Below are positions 1 through 8,138 of a stretch of DNA of 64,000 nucleotides, in pieces. Location of the stretch: positions 2,356,001 to 2,420,000 of the forward strand of contig NZ_CP013373.1 in the NCBI RefSeq assembly GCF_001522585.2, written 5' to 3'. This stretch comes from Burkholderia sp. NRF60-BP8. Its GTDB lineage: Bacteria > Pseudomonadota > Gammaproteobacteria > Burkholderiales > Burkholderiaceae. Positions within the stretch are counted from its first letter, which is position 1. The number at the start of each line of letters is the position of its first letter. The translations under genes were made by a program, and so were the position numbers. The notes beneath the pieces were generated by a model. That model was not told the origin of the DNA. It saw only the letters and a list, made by a program, of their open reading frames with translations, and searched no databases.

Positions 1-758
1 GGCGACAGCCGGCTCGTCGCCGGCCGATCGGGCCGGTCGCGCGCGTCCGCATAGCCGGCGAGCGCGGTCGTCACGAACGTGTCGAGTTGCGCGTGCGCGC
101 CGGCCTCGTCGGGCGCCGGCCACGCATCGCGCAGGCCGCCGGCCCAGTCCGGCGCATGCGGACGCAACGCGAGTGCGTCGAGCGCCAGCGCGCGATCGCA
201 CACGGCCTTCGGCCACGGATGAAACGCGATCCGCCCGGGTGCCGGCAGCGGCGCGGCGACCGTGCGATCGCGCCGCGCCGCGCGCCAGTACGCGGTGAAC
301 ACCTGATACGGGCCGCCGCTGCCCGTCAGCACCTCCCACGGCTCGTTCAGCAGGCTGCCGTTGCTGCTCTCCACCGTCACGCCGCGCGCCTTGAGCGACG
401 CCTTCAGCGCCGCGTCGGCGTCACGCTGCGGCTGCGCATAGCGGCGGTTCCAGTACACGGCCGCCGCGCCCGTGTCGCCGACGACGCGCTCGATCTCGCG
501 CGGCGCGTCGCCGCGCAACAGCAGCACGCGCCCGCCCTGCCGCGCGAGCGCGGCGTCCAGCCCTGCCAGCGACCCGTGCAGCCACCAGCGCGCCGCACCG
601 CCGAGCGCAGGCCCGGCGCCGGCTCCCGTGTCGTCGACGAAAACGCAGACGAGCGGCCGGCCGGATGCGACCGCGCGCGTCAGCGCGGGCTGATCGGTGA
701 TGCGCAGATCGTCGCGGAACCAGACGATCGCGGGGGCAACGGACGACTGGGCGAGCAC
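1..758 (-). CDS. phr: Deoxyribodipyrimidine photolyase/cryptochrome, N-terminal part (cut by window edge)
   Basis: Reading leftwards from a GTG, the protein opens with a photolyase Rossmann domain: an IVWFRDDLRITDQPAL motif at about residues 9-24, then a VCVFVDD strand, then a conserved VYWNRRY segment. These are hallmarks of the antenna-binding alpha/beta domain of DNA photolyases, which use light and FAD to split cyclobutane pyrimidine dimers. Only about 252 residues lie in the window; the FAD-binding helical domain should follow beyond position 1. The GTG start is chosen because a GAGG ribosome-binding motif lies about nine bases upstream and the conserved strand follows closely. Photolyase and cryptochrome cannot be told apart without the C-terminal half. 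Confidence 0.88.
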   Translation of the reverse strand, partial: MLAQSSVAPAIVWFRDDLRITDQPALTRAVASGRPLVCVFVDDTGAGAGPALGGAARWWLHGSLAGLDAALARQGGRVLLLRGDAPREIERVVGDTGAAAVYWNRRYAQPQRDADAALKASLKARGVTVESSNGSLLNEPWEVLTGSGGPYQVFTAYWRAARRDRTVAAPLPAPGRIAFHPWPKAVCDRALALDALALRPHAPDWAGGLRDAWPAPDEAGAHAQLDTFVTTALAGYADARDRPDRPATSRLS

Positions 759-1085
759 GGGCAGGCACCTCGATGGCGAAAGCAAAAAGAGACGCGTATT
801 GTCGCGGCTGCGCCGCACGGTGTCGACGCCGGCCGTCACCGCCGGCGCGTCACGCCGACACCGCGTGCGGCCGCACGATCGGCTTCGATTCGATGGAAGT
901 CGCACTGCCGGAAGGCGGCACGCACGGCATGTTTCCGCGGCTGCGGTGCGTCGAGCGGTTTCTCGCACACCGCGCATCCGCACGGCTGGTGCAACGCCGA
1001 ACGCATCGCATCGCGCTGCGGCCGCCCGACGGACCGACCGTACCGCCGGTGCGACCGACCGAGCGGGTCGTCACGATGGATCGCG
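759..1085. other. Intergenic region between photolyase and DHH gene
   Basis: These 327 bases separate the DHH gene stop from the photolyase start. Reading frames crossing the stretch are arginine-rich and resemble no family I know, so they look like the usual chance frames of GC-rich DNA. I see no clear terminator hairpin or promoter. The photolyase promoter should lie in the right part of the minus-strand leader (near 760-850). Confidence 0.4.
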
Positions 1086-2087
1086 TCAATCGAGCCGGAA
1101 CGCGGCCTCGAAGCGCTCGGCAAACGCATCGAACTCGGCTTCCGGCAGATGGTTGATGCCGCCCGCGCGCTTGCGCCCGCCGCCGGTCGAGAAGCCGCGG
1201 CAGAACTCGTCCGCGCCGATCGGCCGGCCGTCGGGCACGCGTACGCTGACGACGAGGCCGCCGTCCGCGCGCGGCGACAGCACCGCGAGCGCCGCATGCG
1301 GCGCATTGCGCATCCGCTCGTTCGCGAGCATGCCGATCGCGCGCCGCGCCCACGGGAGATCGGGCATCCGCACGAGCGCCGCGCCCGGCACCTCGCGCAC
1401 CGGCGCGAGCGCGCATGCACGCGCCATGTCGTCGCGGTAACCGTCGCGCAACGCGGCGAACACGGCCGTCTCGCACACGAAATCGAGCGGATCGATGCAC
1501 GGCAGCATCGCGTCGGCGAGCGCCGCCGGATCGAAATGCAGATCGCCGACGCACTCGCCGTATGCGTTGTAGTTCAGATAGCAGCCGAGCTCCGCGAGCA
1601 TGCAACGCTCGGCTTCGTCGACGCCGTGCTCGCGCGCCAGCGCATCGCCGAGCGCCGGCAGTTCGTCGCCGAATGCCGCGACGATCGCCCAGCGCGCGTA
1701 CCGGCCGCCAAGATGGCGGTTCACGATCGCGCTGGTGCAGACGTCGGCGGCCGTGTCGATATGCGCGTCGAAGCGCGGGTGGTCCGGCAGTTCGCCTGCA
1801 AAGTGATGATCGAAGTAACGGACCGTCGCGCCGTCGCGCAGCAGCCGCGCGCACGCGTCGCGGTTCTGGTCGTGCGACACGTCGAGCACGGTGACGAGGT
1901 CGCCAGCGCCCGCGTCGATACGCTCGAGCAGCCTGATGTCGCGCTTCACGCCGGTCACGAGCGTGCCCTGCACGCGTTGCGCGAGCCGCAACTGCTGAAG
2001 CGCGCACAGGCCGTCCGCGTCGCCGTTGAACGCGAACACATGCCGCGCGTACTGGTTGTCCTGCATGATCCGTTGCTCCGTCGTCAA
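1086..2087 (-). CDS. DHH/DHHA1-family phosphoesterase
   Basis: This 333-residue protein has the DHH superfamily signature in order: FNGDADGLCA (about residues 19-28) with the metal-binding Asp pair, DVSHDQN (about 69-75), and the name-giving DHH in YFDHHFAG (about 91-98). It ends with the glycine-rich GGGRKRAGGI of the DHHA1 substrate-binding domain. Relatives cleave phosphodiester bonds in small nucleotides or short RNA with two Mn/Mg ions (RecJ, NrnA, GdpP-like enzymes). There are no membrane, PAS or CBS parts, so it is a stand-alone cytoplasmic enzyme. Its substrate cannot be told from sequence. It lies on the same strand as the photolyase but 327 bases away, so an operon is uncertain. Confidence 0.85.
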   Translation of the reverse strand: MTTEQRIMQDNQYARHVFAFNGDADGLCALQQLRLAQRVQGTLVTGVKRDIRLLERIDAGAGDLVTVLDVSHDQNRDACARLLRDGATVRYFDHHFAGELPDHPRFDAHIDTAADVCTSAIVNRHLGGRYARWAIVAAFGDELPALGDALAREHGVDEAERCMLAELGCYLNYNAYGECVGDLHFDPAALADAMLPCIDPLDFVCETAVFAALRDGYRDDMARACALAPVREVPGAALVRMPDLPWARRAIGMLANERMRNAPHAALAVLSPRADGGLVVSVRVPDGRPIGADEFCRGFSTGGGRKRAGGINHLPEAEFDAFAERFEAAFRLD

Positions 2088-2520
2088 GGCATGAAATCGC
2101 CGCGGTTCGCGGCGAGCGTCGCGCCCGTCGCCGGGTTCGCACGCGACGTATTTTGCCGCAACCGCGAGCGCATCCGTCGATGGAGCGTAGCCGCCCTGCG
2201 CTGCAAACGGCTCGCGAGTCGCCTGCGCGTCGTTGAACGCGCTCGCGCCGTGCTTCTGCCCTTCATATGCGGGGACGACCTCCCGCGAAGGCTTCGCTCG
2301 TCGCGCCGGTAACCGGCTCTATGTCATACGTCATCAGACGTTAGCGGCGGAACATCTCTAGTCGGAAATTTCGTCATTATTGGGAAAATTTCCGGGTAAA
2401 CCCGCGACGCCATCCCCGATACTCCGGCGTACCATGTCATACGACGACGTACTACACAAACCGCCACCCAGACGCCGACACGGGGCTGCCGCCCCGTCCG
2501 CGGCCCGACCGGAGACACCG
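2088..2520. other. Divergent intergenic region with two operator-like elements
   Basis: This 433-base stretch lies between the divergent DHH and transporter genes. The left part (2090-2300) is GC-rich and shows no supported gene. The right part drops in GC and carries two copies of ATGTCATACG (2321-2330 and 2434-2443), described separately. The transporter promoter should lie near 2340-2440. I see no small gene. Confidence 0.5.
2435..2456. promoter_or_regulatory. Palindromic operator candidate upstream of the transporter/lactonase pair
   Basis: A 22-bp imperfect palindrome has the form TGTcaTACG-acga-CGTActACA. A second element sharing ATGTCATACG stands at 2321-2330, 113 bp upstream. Dyads of this kind (TACG/CGTA core) resemble operators of GntR/FadR-family regulators of sugar-acid catabolism. 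That match is inference, and no GntR gene lies nearby. The dyad would lie inside the coding region if the transporter began at the ATG at 2434, which supports the later TTG start. Confidence 0.45.
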
Positions 2521-3888
2521 TTGAACCCGCCCTCGTCCGCCCTGCCCGGCCGCGATCCGCTCGCGTCCGCCGTCTCGAAAGTGAAGTGGCACGTGCTGCC
2601 GCTCGTGCTGATCATGTTCGTCGCGAACTACATCGACCGCGTGAACGTCGGCTTCGTCGATCGCCATCTCGAAGCATCGATCGGCATCGGCGCGGCCGCG
2701 TACGGGCTCGGCGCCGGGCTGTTCTTCGTCGGCTATGCGCTGTTCGAAGTGCCGTCGAACCTGCTGATGCAGCGCTACGGCGCGCGCGTATGGCTGGCGC
2801 GGATCATGGCGACGTGGGGCATCGTCGCGGCCGCGATGGCGTTCGTGTGGAACGACACGTCGTTCTACGTGCTGCGCTTTTTGCTCGGCGCGGCCGAGGC
2901 CGGCTTCTTCCCCGGCGTCGTGCTGTACCTGTCGCAATGGCTGCCGCCGCAGGAGCGCGGCAAGGCGATGGCGATCTTCCTCGGCGGCTCCGCGTTCGCG
3001 TCGGTGCTGTCGGGGCCCGTCACCGGCGCGCTGCTGTCGATCCGCGGCTTCGGCCTCGAAGGCTGGCAATGGATGTTCCTGATCGAGGGGCTGTTCTCGG
3101 TTGCACTGTGCGGCGCGAGCTGGCTGTTGCTGAAATCGCATATCCGCGACGCGACGTGGCTCACGCCCGCGGAACGCACGGCGCTCCAGAACGCACTCGA
3201 CGACGAGCGCGCCACGCGCGACGTCCGCTCGAACGTGCCGGTGCGCGCCACCACGCTGCTGCGCGATCCGCAGATCGTGCTGTTCTGCTTCCTTTACTTC
3301 TCGATCCAGCTGACGATCTACGCGGCCACGTTCTGGTTGCCGACCATCATCCGCAAGATGGGTGGCCTCACCGATTTCCAGGTCGGCCTGTACAACACGA
3401 TTCCGTGGATGATCGCGATCGGCGCGATGTACGGCTTCGCGGTGCTGTCGTCGAAGTGGAAGCATCCGCAGCGCTGGCTCGCGTTCGCGCTCGCGCTCGC
3501 CGCGTGCGGGCTGTTCGCGTCGACGTCGCCCGATCCGGTGTGGTCTTTCGCGTCGATCTGCTTCGCCGCGCTCGGCTTCAAGGCGGCGGCGTCGCTGTTC
3601 TGGCCGATCCCGCAGGGCTATCTCGACACGCGCGTGGCCGCGGCCGTGATCGCGCTGATCAACTCGGTCGGCAACCTCGGCGGCTTCGTCGCGCCGACGG
3701 CCTTCGGCTATCTGAAGCAACATACGGGTTCGATCACGGGCGGGCTGTATGCGCTCGCGATCGCTTCGCTCGTCGCCGCGGTCGCCGCGCTGTTCGCGCG
3801 CACGCAGCGGCGCGGCGATCCGCCGCGCGGCCGGCCGGCCGACGATTCCCTCACGCACGCCCCGATGCTCCGCCATGCCGAACACTGA
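2521..3888 (+). CDS. MFS transporter, anion:cation symporter type
   Basis: This 455-residue membrane protein has about 12 hydrophobic segments. It carries family landmarks of the ACS branch of the major facilitator superfamily: NYIDRVNVG in helix 1, a GYALFEVPSNLLMQRYGAR loop, and RFLLGAAEAGFFPG in helix 4. Family members import organic anions such as glucarate, galactonate, phthalate or 4-hydroxyphenylacetate. The start is taken as TTG at 2521, since GGAG stands six bases before it and the protein then begins just ahead of helix 1. Upstream in-frame ATGs (2380, 2434) would add a non-conserved tail across the operator-like palindrome. Its end overlaps the start of the next gene by 14 bases, so the two are translated together. 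The lactonase neighbour suggests a sugar acid or lactone as substrate. Confidence 0.85.
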   Translation: MNPPSSALPGRDPLASAVSKVKWHVLPLVLIMFVANYIDRVNVGFVDRHLEASIGIGAAAYGLGAGLFFVGYALFEVPSNLLMQRYGARVWLARIMATWGIVAAAMAFVWNDTSFYVLRFLLGAAEAGFFPGVVLYLSQWLPPQERGKAMAIFLGGSAFASVLSGPVTGALLSIRGFGLEGWQWMFLIEGLFSVALCGASWLLLKSHIRDATWLTPAERTALQNALDDERATRDVRSNVPVRATTLLRDPQIVLFCFLYFSIQLTIYAATFWLPTIIRKMGGLTDFQVGLYNTIPWMIAIGAMYGFAVLSSKWKHPQRWLAFALALAACGLFASTSPDPVWSFASICFAALGFKAAASLFWPIPQGYLDTRVAAAVIALINSVGNLGGFVAPTAFGYLKQHTGSITGGLYALAIASLVAAVAALFARTQRRGDPPRGRPADDSLTHAPMLRHAEH

Positions 3889-4921
3889 CCGCCTGATCGT
3901 CGTCGTCTCGAATGCCGCCGACGGCGACCTCGCCACGTTCTCCCTCGCCGGCGACGGCACGCTCGCGCCGCTCGCCCGCTATCCGGCCGCCGACGTCGCG
4001 ATGCCGATCGCCGTGCAGGCCGACCGCACGCGGCTCTACGTCGCGACGCGCGGCGAGCAGCCGACGATCGTCGCGTTCCGCGTCGCCGCCACGGGCACGC
4101 TCGCGCGCATCGGCACGACCGCGATCGACGCGAGCCATGCGTACCTGTCGCTCGACCGCAGCGGCCGCTGGCTGCTCGGCGCATCGTACGGCGGAAATTC
4201 GCTGAGCGTCTACGACGCGGCACGCGTGCGCGACGGCGACGGCGCGCCGCTGCAAGTCGCGGGCGGCATCGCGAACGCGCACGCGGTGATCGTGTCGCCG
4301 GACGACCGTTTCGCGTACGTCAGCTCGCTCGGCTCGGACCGCGTGTTCGGCTTCGCGCTCGTCGAGGACGCTGCCGGCCTGCGCGCGGTCGAACACGGCG
4401 AAACGCGCGTGCCGGCCGGCTTCGGTCCGCGTCACCTGCGGTTCGCGGATGACGGCCGCACGCTGGTCGTCGTCAGCGAATTCCAGGGCACGCTCGCGAC
4501 CTTCGCCCGCGACACCGACACCGGCCGGCTCGGCGACGCACGCGTGAGTGCGCGCCACCCGGCCGTCGCCGACCTCGCGCAAGGCCATGCGCGTCCGCCC
4601 GCCCCCGCCGAGCCGTCCGTGTGGGCCGCCGATCTGCACCTGACGCCCGACATGCGTTTCGCATACGTCAGCGAGCGCACGTCGAGCCGGTTGCTCGGCT
4701 ATCGCCGCCACGAAGACGGGTCGTTCGAGCCCACGCATGCGACGGCCACCGAAACCCAGCCGCGCGGGTTCGCGATCGATCCGTCGGGACGCTGGCTCGT
4801 CGCCTGCGGCGAACGGTCGGAACACGTGGCGGTGTATGCGATCGCGCCGGACGACGGCACGCTGTCGCTGCACACGCGCGTGCCGGGCGGCCGCGGCGCG
4901 AACTGGATCGCGATCGTCTGA
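3875..4921 (+). CDS. Lactonase-family seven-bladed beta-propeller protein (6-phosphogluconolactonase-like)
   Basis: The 348 residues form repeated propeller blades with typical motifs: ATFSLAGDGTLAPL near the start, HAYLSLDRSGRWLLGASYGGNS mid-way, HLRFADDGRTL and FAIDPSGRWL later. This is the YbhE/lactonase family, whose members hydrolyse 6-phosphogluconolactone or related sugar lactones in the cytoplasm. No signal peptide is visible. The ATG at 3875 lies inside the last codons of the transporter, which implies translational coupling. Import of a sugar-derived compound followed by lactone hydrolysis is a sensible joint role, but the true substrate is unknown. Confidence 0.85.
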   Translation: MPNTDRLIVVVSNAADGDLATFSLAGDGTLAPLARYPAADVAMPIAVQADRTRLYVATRGEQPTIVAFRVAATGTLARIGTTAIDASHAYLSLDRSGRWLLGASYGGNSLSVYDAARVRDGDGAPLQVAGGIANAHAVIVSPDDRFAYVSSLGSDRVFGFALVEDAAGLRAVEHGETRVPAGFGPRHLRFADDGRTLVVVSEFQGTLATFARDTDTGRLGDARVSARHPAVADLAQGHARPPAPAEPSVWAADLHLTPDMRFAYVSERTSSRLLGYRRHEDGSFEPTHATATETQPRGFAIDPSGRWLVACGERSEHVAVYAIAPDDGTLSLHTRVPGGRGANWIAIV

Positions 4922-4988
4922 AGGCATGAAGGTTTGAAGAAGCATCGGCGCGCGAGCGGGAGCCGGCACGCCGATGCCGGTTCGGCGT

Positions 4989-6026
4989 TCAGCGCCGCTC
5001 GCTCGGTGCAACGCCCGTCCAGCGCTTGAACGCGCGCGTGAAATTGGCGCGGTCGGTATAGCCGACGCGCGCCGCGATCTCGTCGACCGGCAGCCGTGTG
5101 CCTTCGAGCAGCCGCAGCGCGTCGCGCAGCCGGATCTCGTCGAGCAGCGCCGAATAGGTCGCGCCGTATGCGGCGAGCTTGCGCTTGAGCGTGCGCGCCG
5201 ACACGTGCAACTCGCGCGCGACGTCGTCGACCGACGGATAGCCGCCCTCGTCGCAGATCAGCAGGTTGCGCACGCGCTCGACGATGCTCTCCGCATAGCC
5301 GAGCCGCGCGAGCTCCGCCTCGCACTGCTGGACGATCATCTGCGCGGTCTGCGCGTTCGCGGTGCCGATCGGCTCGTCGAGCAGCGCGGCGTCGCAGCGG
5401 ATGCGGTTCGCGCTCGCATCGAAATGGCAGCGCGGCAGCCGCGCGCGATAACGCTCGAACCACGGCGGCTCGGGCCATTCGAAATGGAGTTCGGCACGCG
5501 ACTGCAGCGTGCGCCCCGGCGTCGGATACAGCAGCGAATTGATCAGGATCGCGGTCTCGACCAGGAAGTTTTCCATCGCGAACTGGCGCAGCCGGCCGAG
5601 CGGAAACGCTTCGAGCACGTCGATGTCGACGATGCCGTCGAGCTGCGCGAGCCGCACCGAGAAAAACGGCACGCGCGTCGGCAGGTAACGGATGCCGAGC
5701 GCGATCGCCTCGCCGAGCGTCGCGCAACTCATCAGCCCGAAGCCGATCAGCCCCGCCTTCGTCAGGCTGCTGCGCAAGCCGATCTCGATCGCGATCGACG
5801 GATCGTCGGTCGCGTCGAGCAGGTTGAACACGATCGTCGCCTGCTGCAGCGGCGTGATGCGCGCATCGGGCTGCGCGAGCCGGTCGCGTTCGACGCCCGA
5901 GCCGGCGAGAATGCGGCCGCCGTCGATGCCGCGCTCCTCGGCCAGCATCAGCATGAACAACGCATACGCGGACGACACCGTCGCCTTGTTCAACTGGCGC
6001 GCGGCATCCGGAACGGACGGGACCAT
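4989..6026 (-). CDS. AraC-family transcriptional regulator (Arabinose_bd N-terminal domain type)
   Basis: The 345 residues split into an N-terminal sensor domain with the family phrase GLMSCATLGEAI (about residues 113-124) and a C-terminal double helix-turn-helix: VDDVARELHVSARTLKRKL, then VDEIAARVGYTDRANFTRAFKRW. This layout is that of OruR/ArgR-like AraC regulators that sense amino acids, alcohols or fatty-acid-type ligands. The ATG at 6026 has GGAG eight bases ahead. It is divergent from the fatty-acid desaturase with a 224-bp shared control region containing two near-identical 19-bp direct repeats. Control of the desaturase is therefore the simplest hypothesis. Confidence 0.88.
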   Translation of the reverse strand: MVPSVPDAARQLNKATVSSAYALFMLMLAEERGIDGGRILAGSGVERDRLAQPDARITPLQQATIVFNLLDATDDPSIAIEIGLRSSLTKAGLIGFGLMSCATLGEAIALGIRYLPTRVPFFSVRLAQLDGIVDIDVLEAFPLGRLRQFAMENFLVETAILINSLLYPTPGRTLQSRAELHFEWPEPPWFERYRARLPRCHFDASANRIRCDAALLDEPIGTANAQTAQMIVQQCEAELARLGYAESIVERVRNLLICDEGGYPSVDDVARELHVSARTLKRKLAAYGATYSALLDEIRLRDALRLLEGTRLPVDEIAARVGYTDRANFTRAFKRWTGVAPSERR

Positions 6027-6066
6027 GCGGCTCACTCCGGGCGGTTTCGGCGGATTGTAGCGTCGC

Positions 6067-6156
6067 TGGCCCGCAATGACACCGCGGCGGCACTCTAGCC
6101 GCGTATCGGCGCCTCGAACACGGATTGCCGGCCAACGTGGCCCGAAATGACACCGC
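6067..6156. promoter_or_regulatory. Paired 19-bp direct repeats between the AraC regulator and desaturase
   Basis: TGGCCCGCAATGACACCGC at 6067-6085 recurs with one mismatch (A for C) as TGGCCCGAAATGACACCGC at 6138-6156. The copies face the same way with starts 71 bp apart, close to a whole number of helical turns. AraC-family proteins usually bind directly repeated asymmetric sites, and the regulator gene is adjacent. They are therefore good candidate binding sites, though this is untested. Confidence 0.6.
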
Positions 6157-6250
6157 CATTGGCACCGCCGGCCCTCGCATGCGCGCCGGCACGCGCCTAT
6201 GCTTGTCGCATCGGCATTGCGCCCTACTCTTTCCGCACGGATTCCGGTCG

Positions 6251-7360
6251 ATGAGCCCACCCGCACGAACCGTCTTTCGAAACGACGCCGACAAGGTCGC
6301 GTACGTCCGCCGCGAAGTCAACGCCGCGAGCGACGCGATCCGCGCGCGCTTTCCGCTGCTCGACAACCAGAATCTCGTCGGCGCGACCGTGATGGCCGCG
6401 TCGGTGAGCGCGATGCTCGCGATCGCATGGCTGTATGCGCGCGGCGCGATCGCATGGTACGTCGCGCTGCCGCTCGCCGCGTTCGTCACGTCGCTGATCC
6501 ACGAGCTCGAGCACGACCTGATCCACCTGATGTACTTCAAGAAGACGCCGTGGGCGTATCACCTGATGATGGCGCTGTGCTGGCTCACGCGACCCGGCAC
6601 GATCAACCCGTGGACGCGCCGGCGCATGCACCTGCATCACCACAAGGTGTCGGGCGGCGAATCGGATCTCGAGGAATTCGGCATCACCAACGGCGAGCGC
6701 TGGGGCGTGAAGCGCCTGCTGATGATCGCGGACGGCATGCTCGCCGTCGTGCTGCGACCGGCCGCGATGCGCCGCAAGGTGAAGCAGTACGTGGCCGCAC
6801 AGCCGGTGCAGGATCCGTCCGAACGCCTGCAGTTGCGCGTCGAGCAGGTGTCGTCGTACATGCCGGTCGGTCACCTGTACTACACGCTATGGCATGCGTT
6901 CGTCGTCTATCACGTCGGCCTGTTCGCGCTGCATGCATGCGGCTACGCGGTAACGGTGCCGGCCGTCGTCGAGCACGTGATGCGCGTCGTCGATTTCCTG
7001 GCGGTGGTGTGGCTCGGGCCGAACTTCGTGCGCAGCTTCTGCATCAACTTCGTCAGTTCGAACATGCACTATTTCGGCGACATCGATTCGCGCAACGTGA
7101 TCCAGCAGACGCAGGTGCTGAACCCGTGGTGGATGCTGCCGTTCCAGCTGTTCTGCTTCAATTTCGGCAGCACGCACGCGATTCATCACTTCGTGGTGCG
7201 CGACCCGTTCTACATCCGGCAACTGACCGCGCGCACCGCGCATGCGGCGCTGCGCGAAGTCGGCGTGCGCTTCAACGACGTCGGCACGTTCGCGCGCGCG
7301 AATCGCTGGGGCGGCTATCGCCCGTCTCGCGGCACGCACCGCGCGCAAGCCGACGCGTAA
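6251..7360 (+). CDS. Membrane fatty acid desaturase
   Basis: The 369 residues carry the three histidine boxes of membrane di-iron desaturases: HELEH at 84-88, HLHHH at 127-131 and HAIHH near residue 320. Several hydrophobic segments lie around them. Such enzymes insert a double bond into acyl chains of membrane lipids or hydroxylate related substrates, using oxygen and ferredoxin-type electrons. An upstream in-frame ATG at 6125 would cross the 6138 regulatory repeat, so ATG 6251 is preferred. The gene is divergent from an AraC regulator and convergent with the HAD phosphatase gene, which ends 31 bp away. Confidence 0.85.
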   Translation: MSPPARTVFRNDADKVAYVRREVNAASDAIRARFPLLDNQNLVGATVMAASVSAMLAIAWLYARGAIAWYVALPLAAFVTSLIHELEHDLIHLMYFKKTPWAYHLMMALCWLTRPGTINPWTRRRMHLHHHKVSGGESDLEEFGITNGERWGVKRLLMIADGMLAVVLRPAAMRRKVKQYVAAQPVQDPSERLQLRVEQVSSYMPVGHLYYTLWHAFVVYHVGLFALHACGYAVTVPAVVEHVMRVVDFLAVVWLGPNFVRSFCINFVSSNMHYFGDIDSRNVIQQTQVLNPWWMLPFQLFCFNFGSTHAIHHFVVRDPFYIRQLTARTAHAALREVGVRFNDVGTFARANRWGGYRPSRGTHRAQADA

Positions 7361-7391
7361 CGCCGACGGCGCGCATCAACGCATCGGCGCT

Positions 7392-8015
7392 TCATCGATC
7401 GCCGATCGGCGGCATCGGTCCCTGCCCGCGGATCCACGACCAGTTCGCGAGCTCGGCCATTTCCTTGTCGCCGCGGCTGTCGCCGTACGCGAACAACTGC
7501 TGCGGCGGCCGGTCGCCCCACCAGCCGCGCAGCCGCACGACCTTCTGCGGCCCCCAGCAGTTCTCGCCGTCGAGCCGCCCGGCGAAGACGCCGCGCTCGA
7601 ACGCGAGCCGCGTCGCCAGCACGGCGTCGAAGCCGGCCGTCTTCGCCCACTTCTCCAGATACAGCGACGGCGACGCGCTGACCAGCACGACTTCATGCCC
7701 GCGCGCGCGATGCTCGCGAATGCGCTCGAGCATCTCCGGACGCACGAGGTTCGGCAGATAGCTGTCGACGAACCTGCGCGCCTGCGCATCGAGCGCGTCT
7801 TCGCGGATCGGCCCGAACGCGAACGACGCGAACTTCGCCTTCGCGTCACCGCGTGACAGCAGCCCGGCCTTCATCGCGACGATCCACGGCAACGCCCGCA
7901 GCCCGGCCCACGCGAAACGCGGCGTGCCGACCGCATGGCGGACGAAATGGCGAAAGCTGTCGGTAGTCGTGATGGTGCCGTCGAAATCGAAGGCGGCGAC
8001 GATGCGGTCGGTCAT
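7392..8015 (-). CDS. HAD-superfamily IB phosphatase (phosphoserine-phosphatase-like)
   Basis: The 207-residue protein starts with the HAD nucleophile motif AFDFDGTIT (about residues 8-16). It then has motif II in VVLVSASPSLYLEKWA and motif III/IV in FAYGDSRGDKEMAELA. The short helical cap is that of subfamily IB, which includes SerB and CicA-like phosphatases acting on small phosphomonoesters. It is cytoplasmic, with no signal peptide. The true SerB is normally longer with an ACT domain, so this is better called a SerB-like hydrolase of unknown substrate. It is convergent with the desaturase gene. Confidence 0.85.
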   Translation of the reverse strand: MTDRIVAAFDFDGTITTTDSFRHFVRHAVGTPRFAWAGLRALPWIVAMKAGLLSRGDAKAKFASFAFGPIREDALDAQARRFVDSYLPNLVRPEMLERIREHRARGHEVVLVSASPSLYLEKWAKTAGFDAVLATRLAFERGVFAGRLDGENCWGPQKVVRLRGWWGDRPPQQLFAYGDSRGDKEMAELANWSWIRGQGPMPPIGDR

Positions 8016-8138
8016 GGAAAATCGGCGGGAAAGCGATGAGATGCCCGGGAAGATAGCAGACTCGCGGCCACGCGCGCGAAACCGTCGCGCCCGACACGAG
8101 ACCGCACGCGCCGACGCGCATGCGTCCGTATCGTGCGC

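Noticed and set aside
773..1156. A 127-residue plus-strand frame with CRGCAARC and other Cys residues, in the photolyase-DHH gap
   Set aside because: It looked like a zinc-binding protein at first, but it runs into the DHH gene antisense and is dominated by Arg and Pro in the manner of chance frames.
87..2312. A 741-residue plus-strand open frame opposite the DHH and photolyase genes
   Set aside because: It is rich in Arg and Ala, matches no family I know, and lies antisense to two well-supported genes. Such frames are common in GC-rich DNA because the opposite frame of high-GC codons rarely contains stops.
2380..2520. N-terminal extension of the MFS transporter to ATG 2380 or 2434
   Set aside because: The extension is non-hydrophobic, unlike family members, has no good ribosome-binding site and overlaps the operator-like dyad; TTG 2521 has GGAG at six bases.
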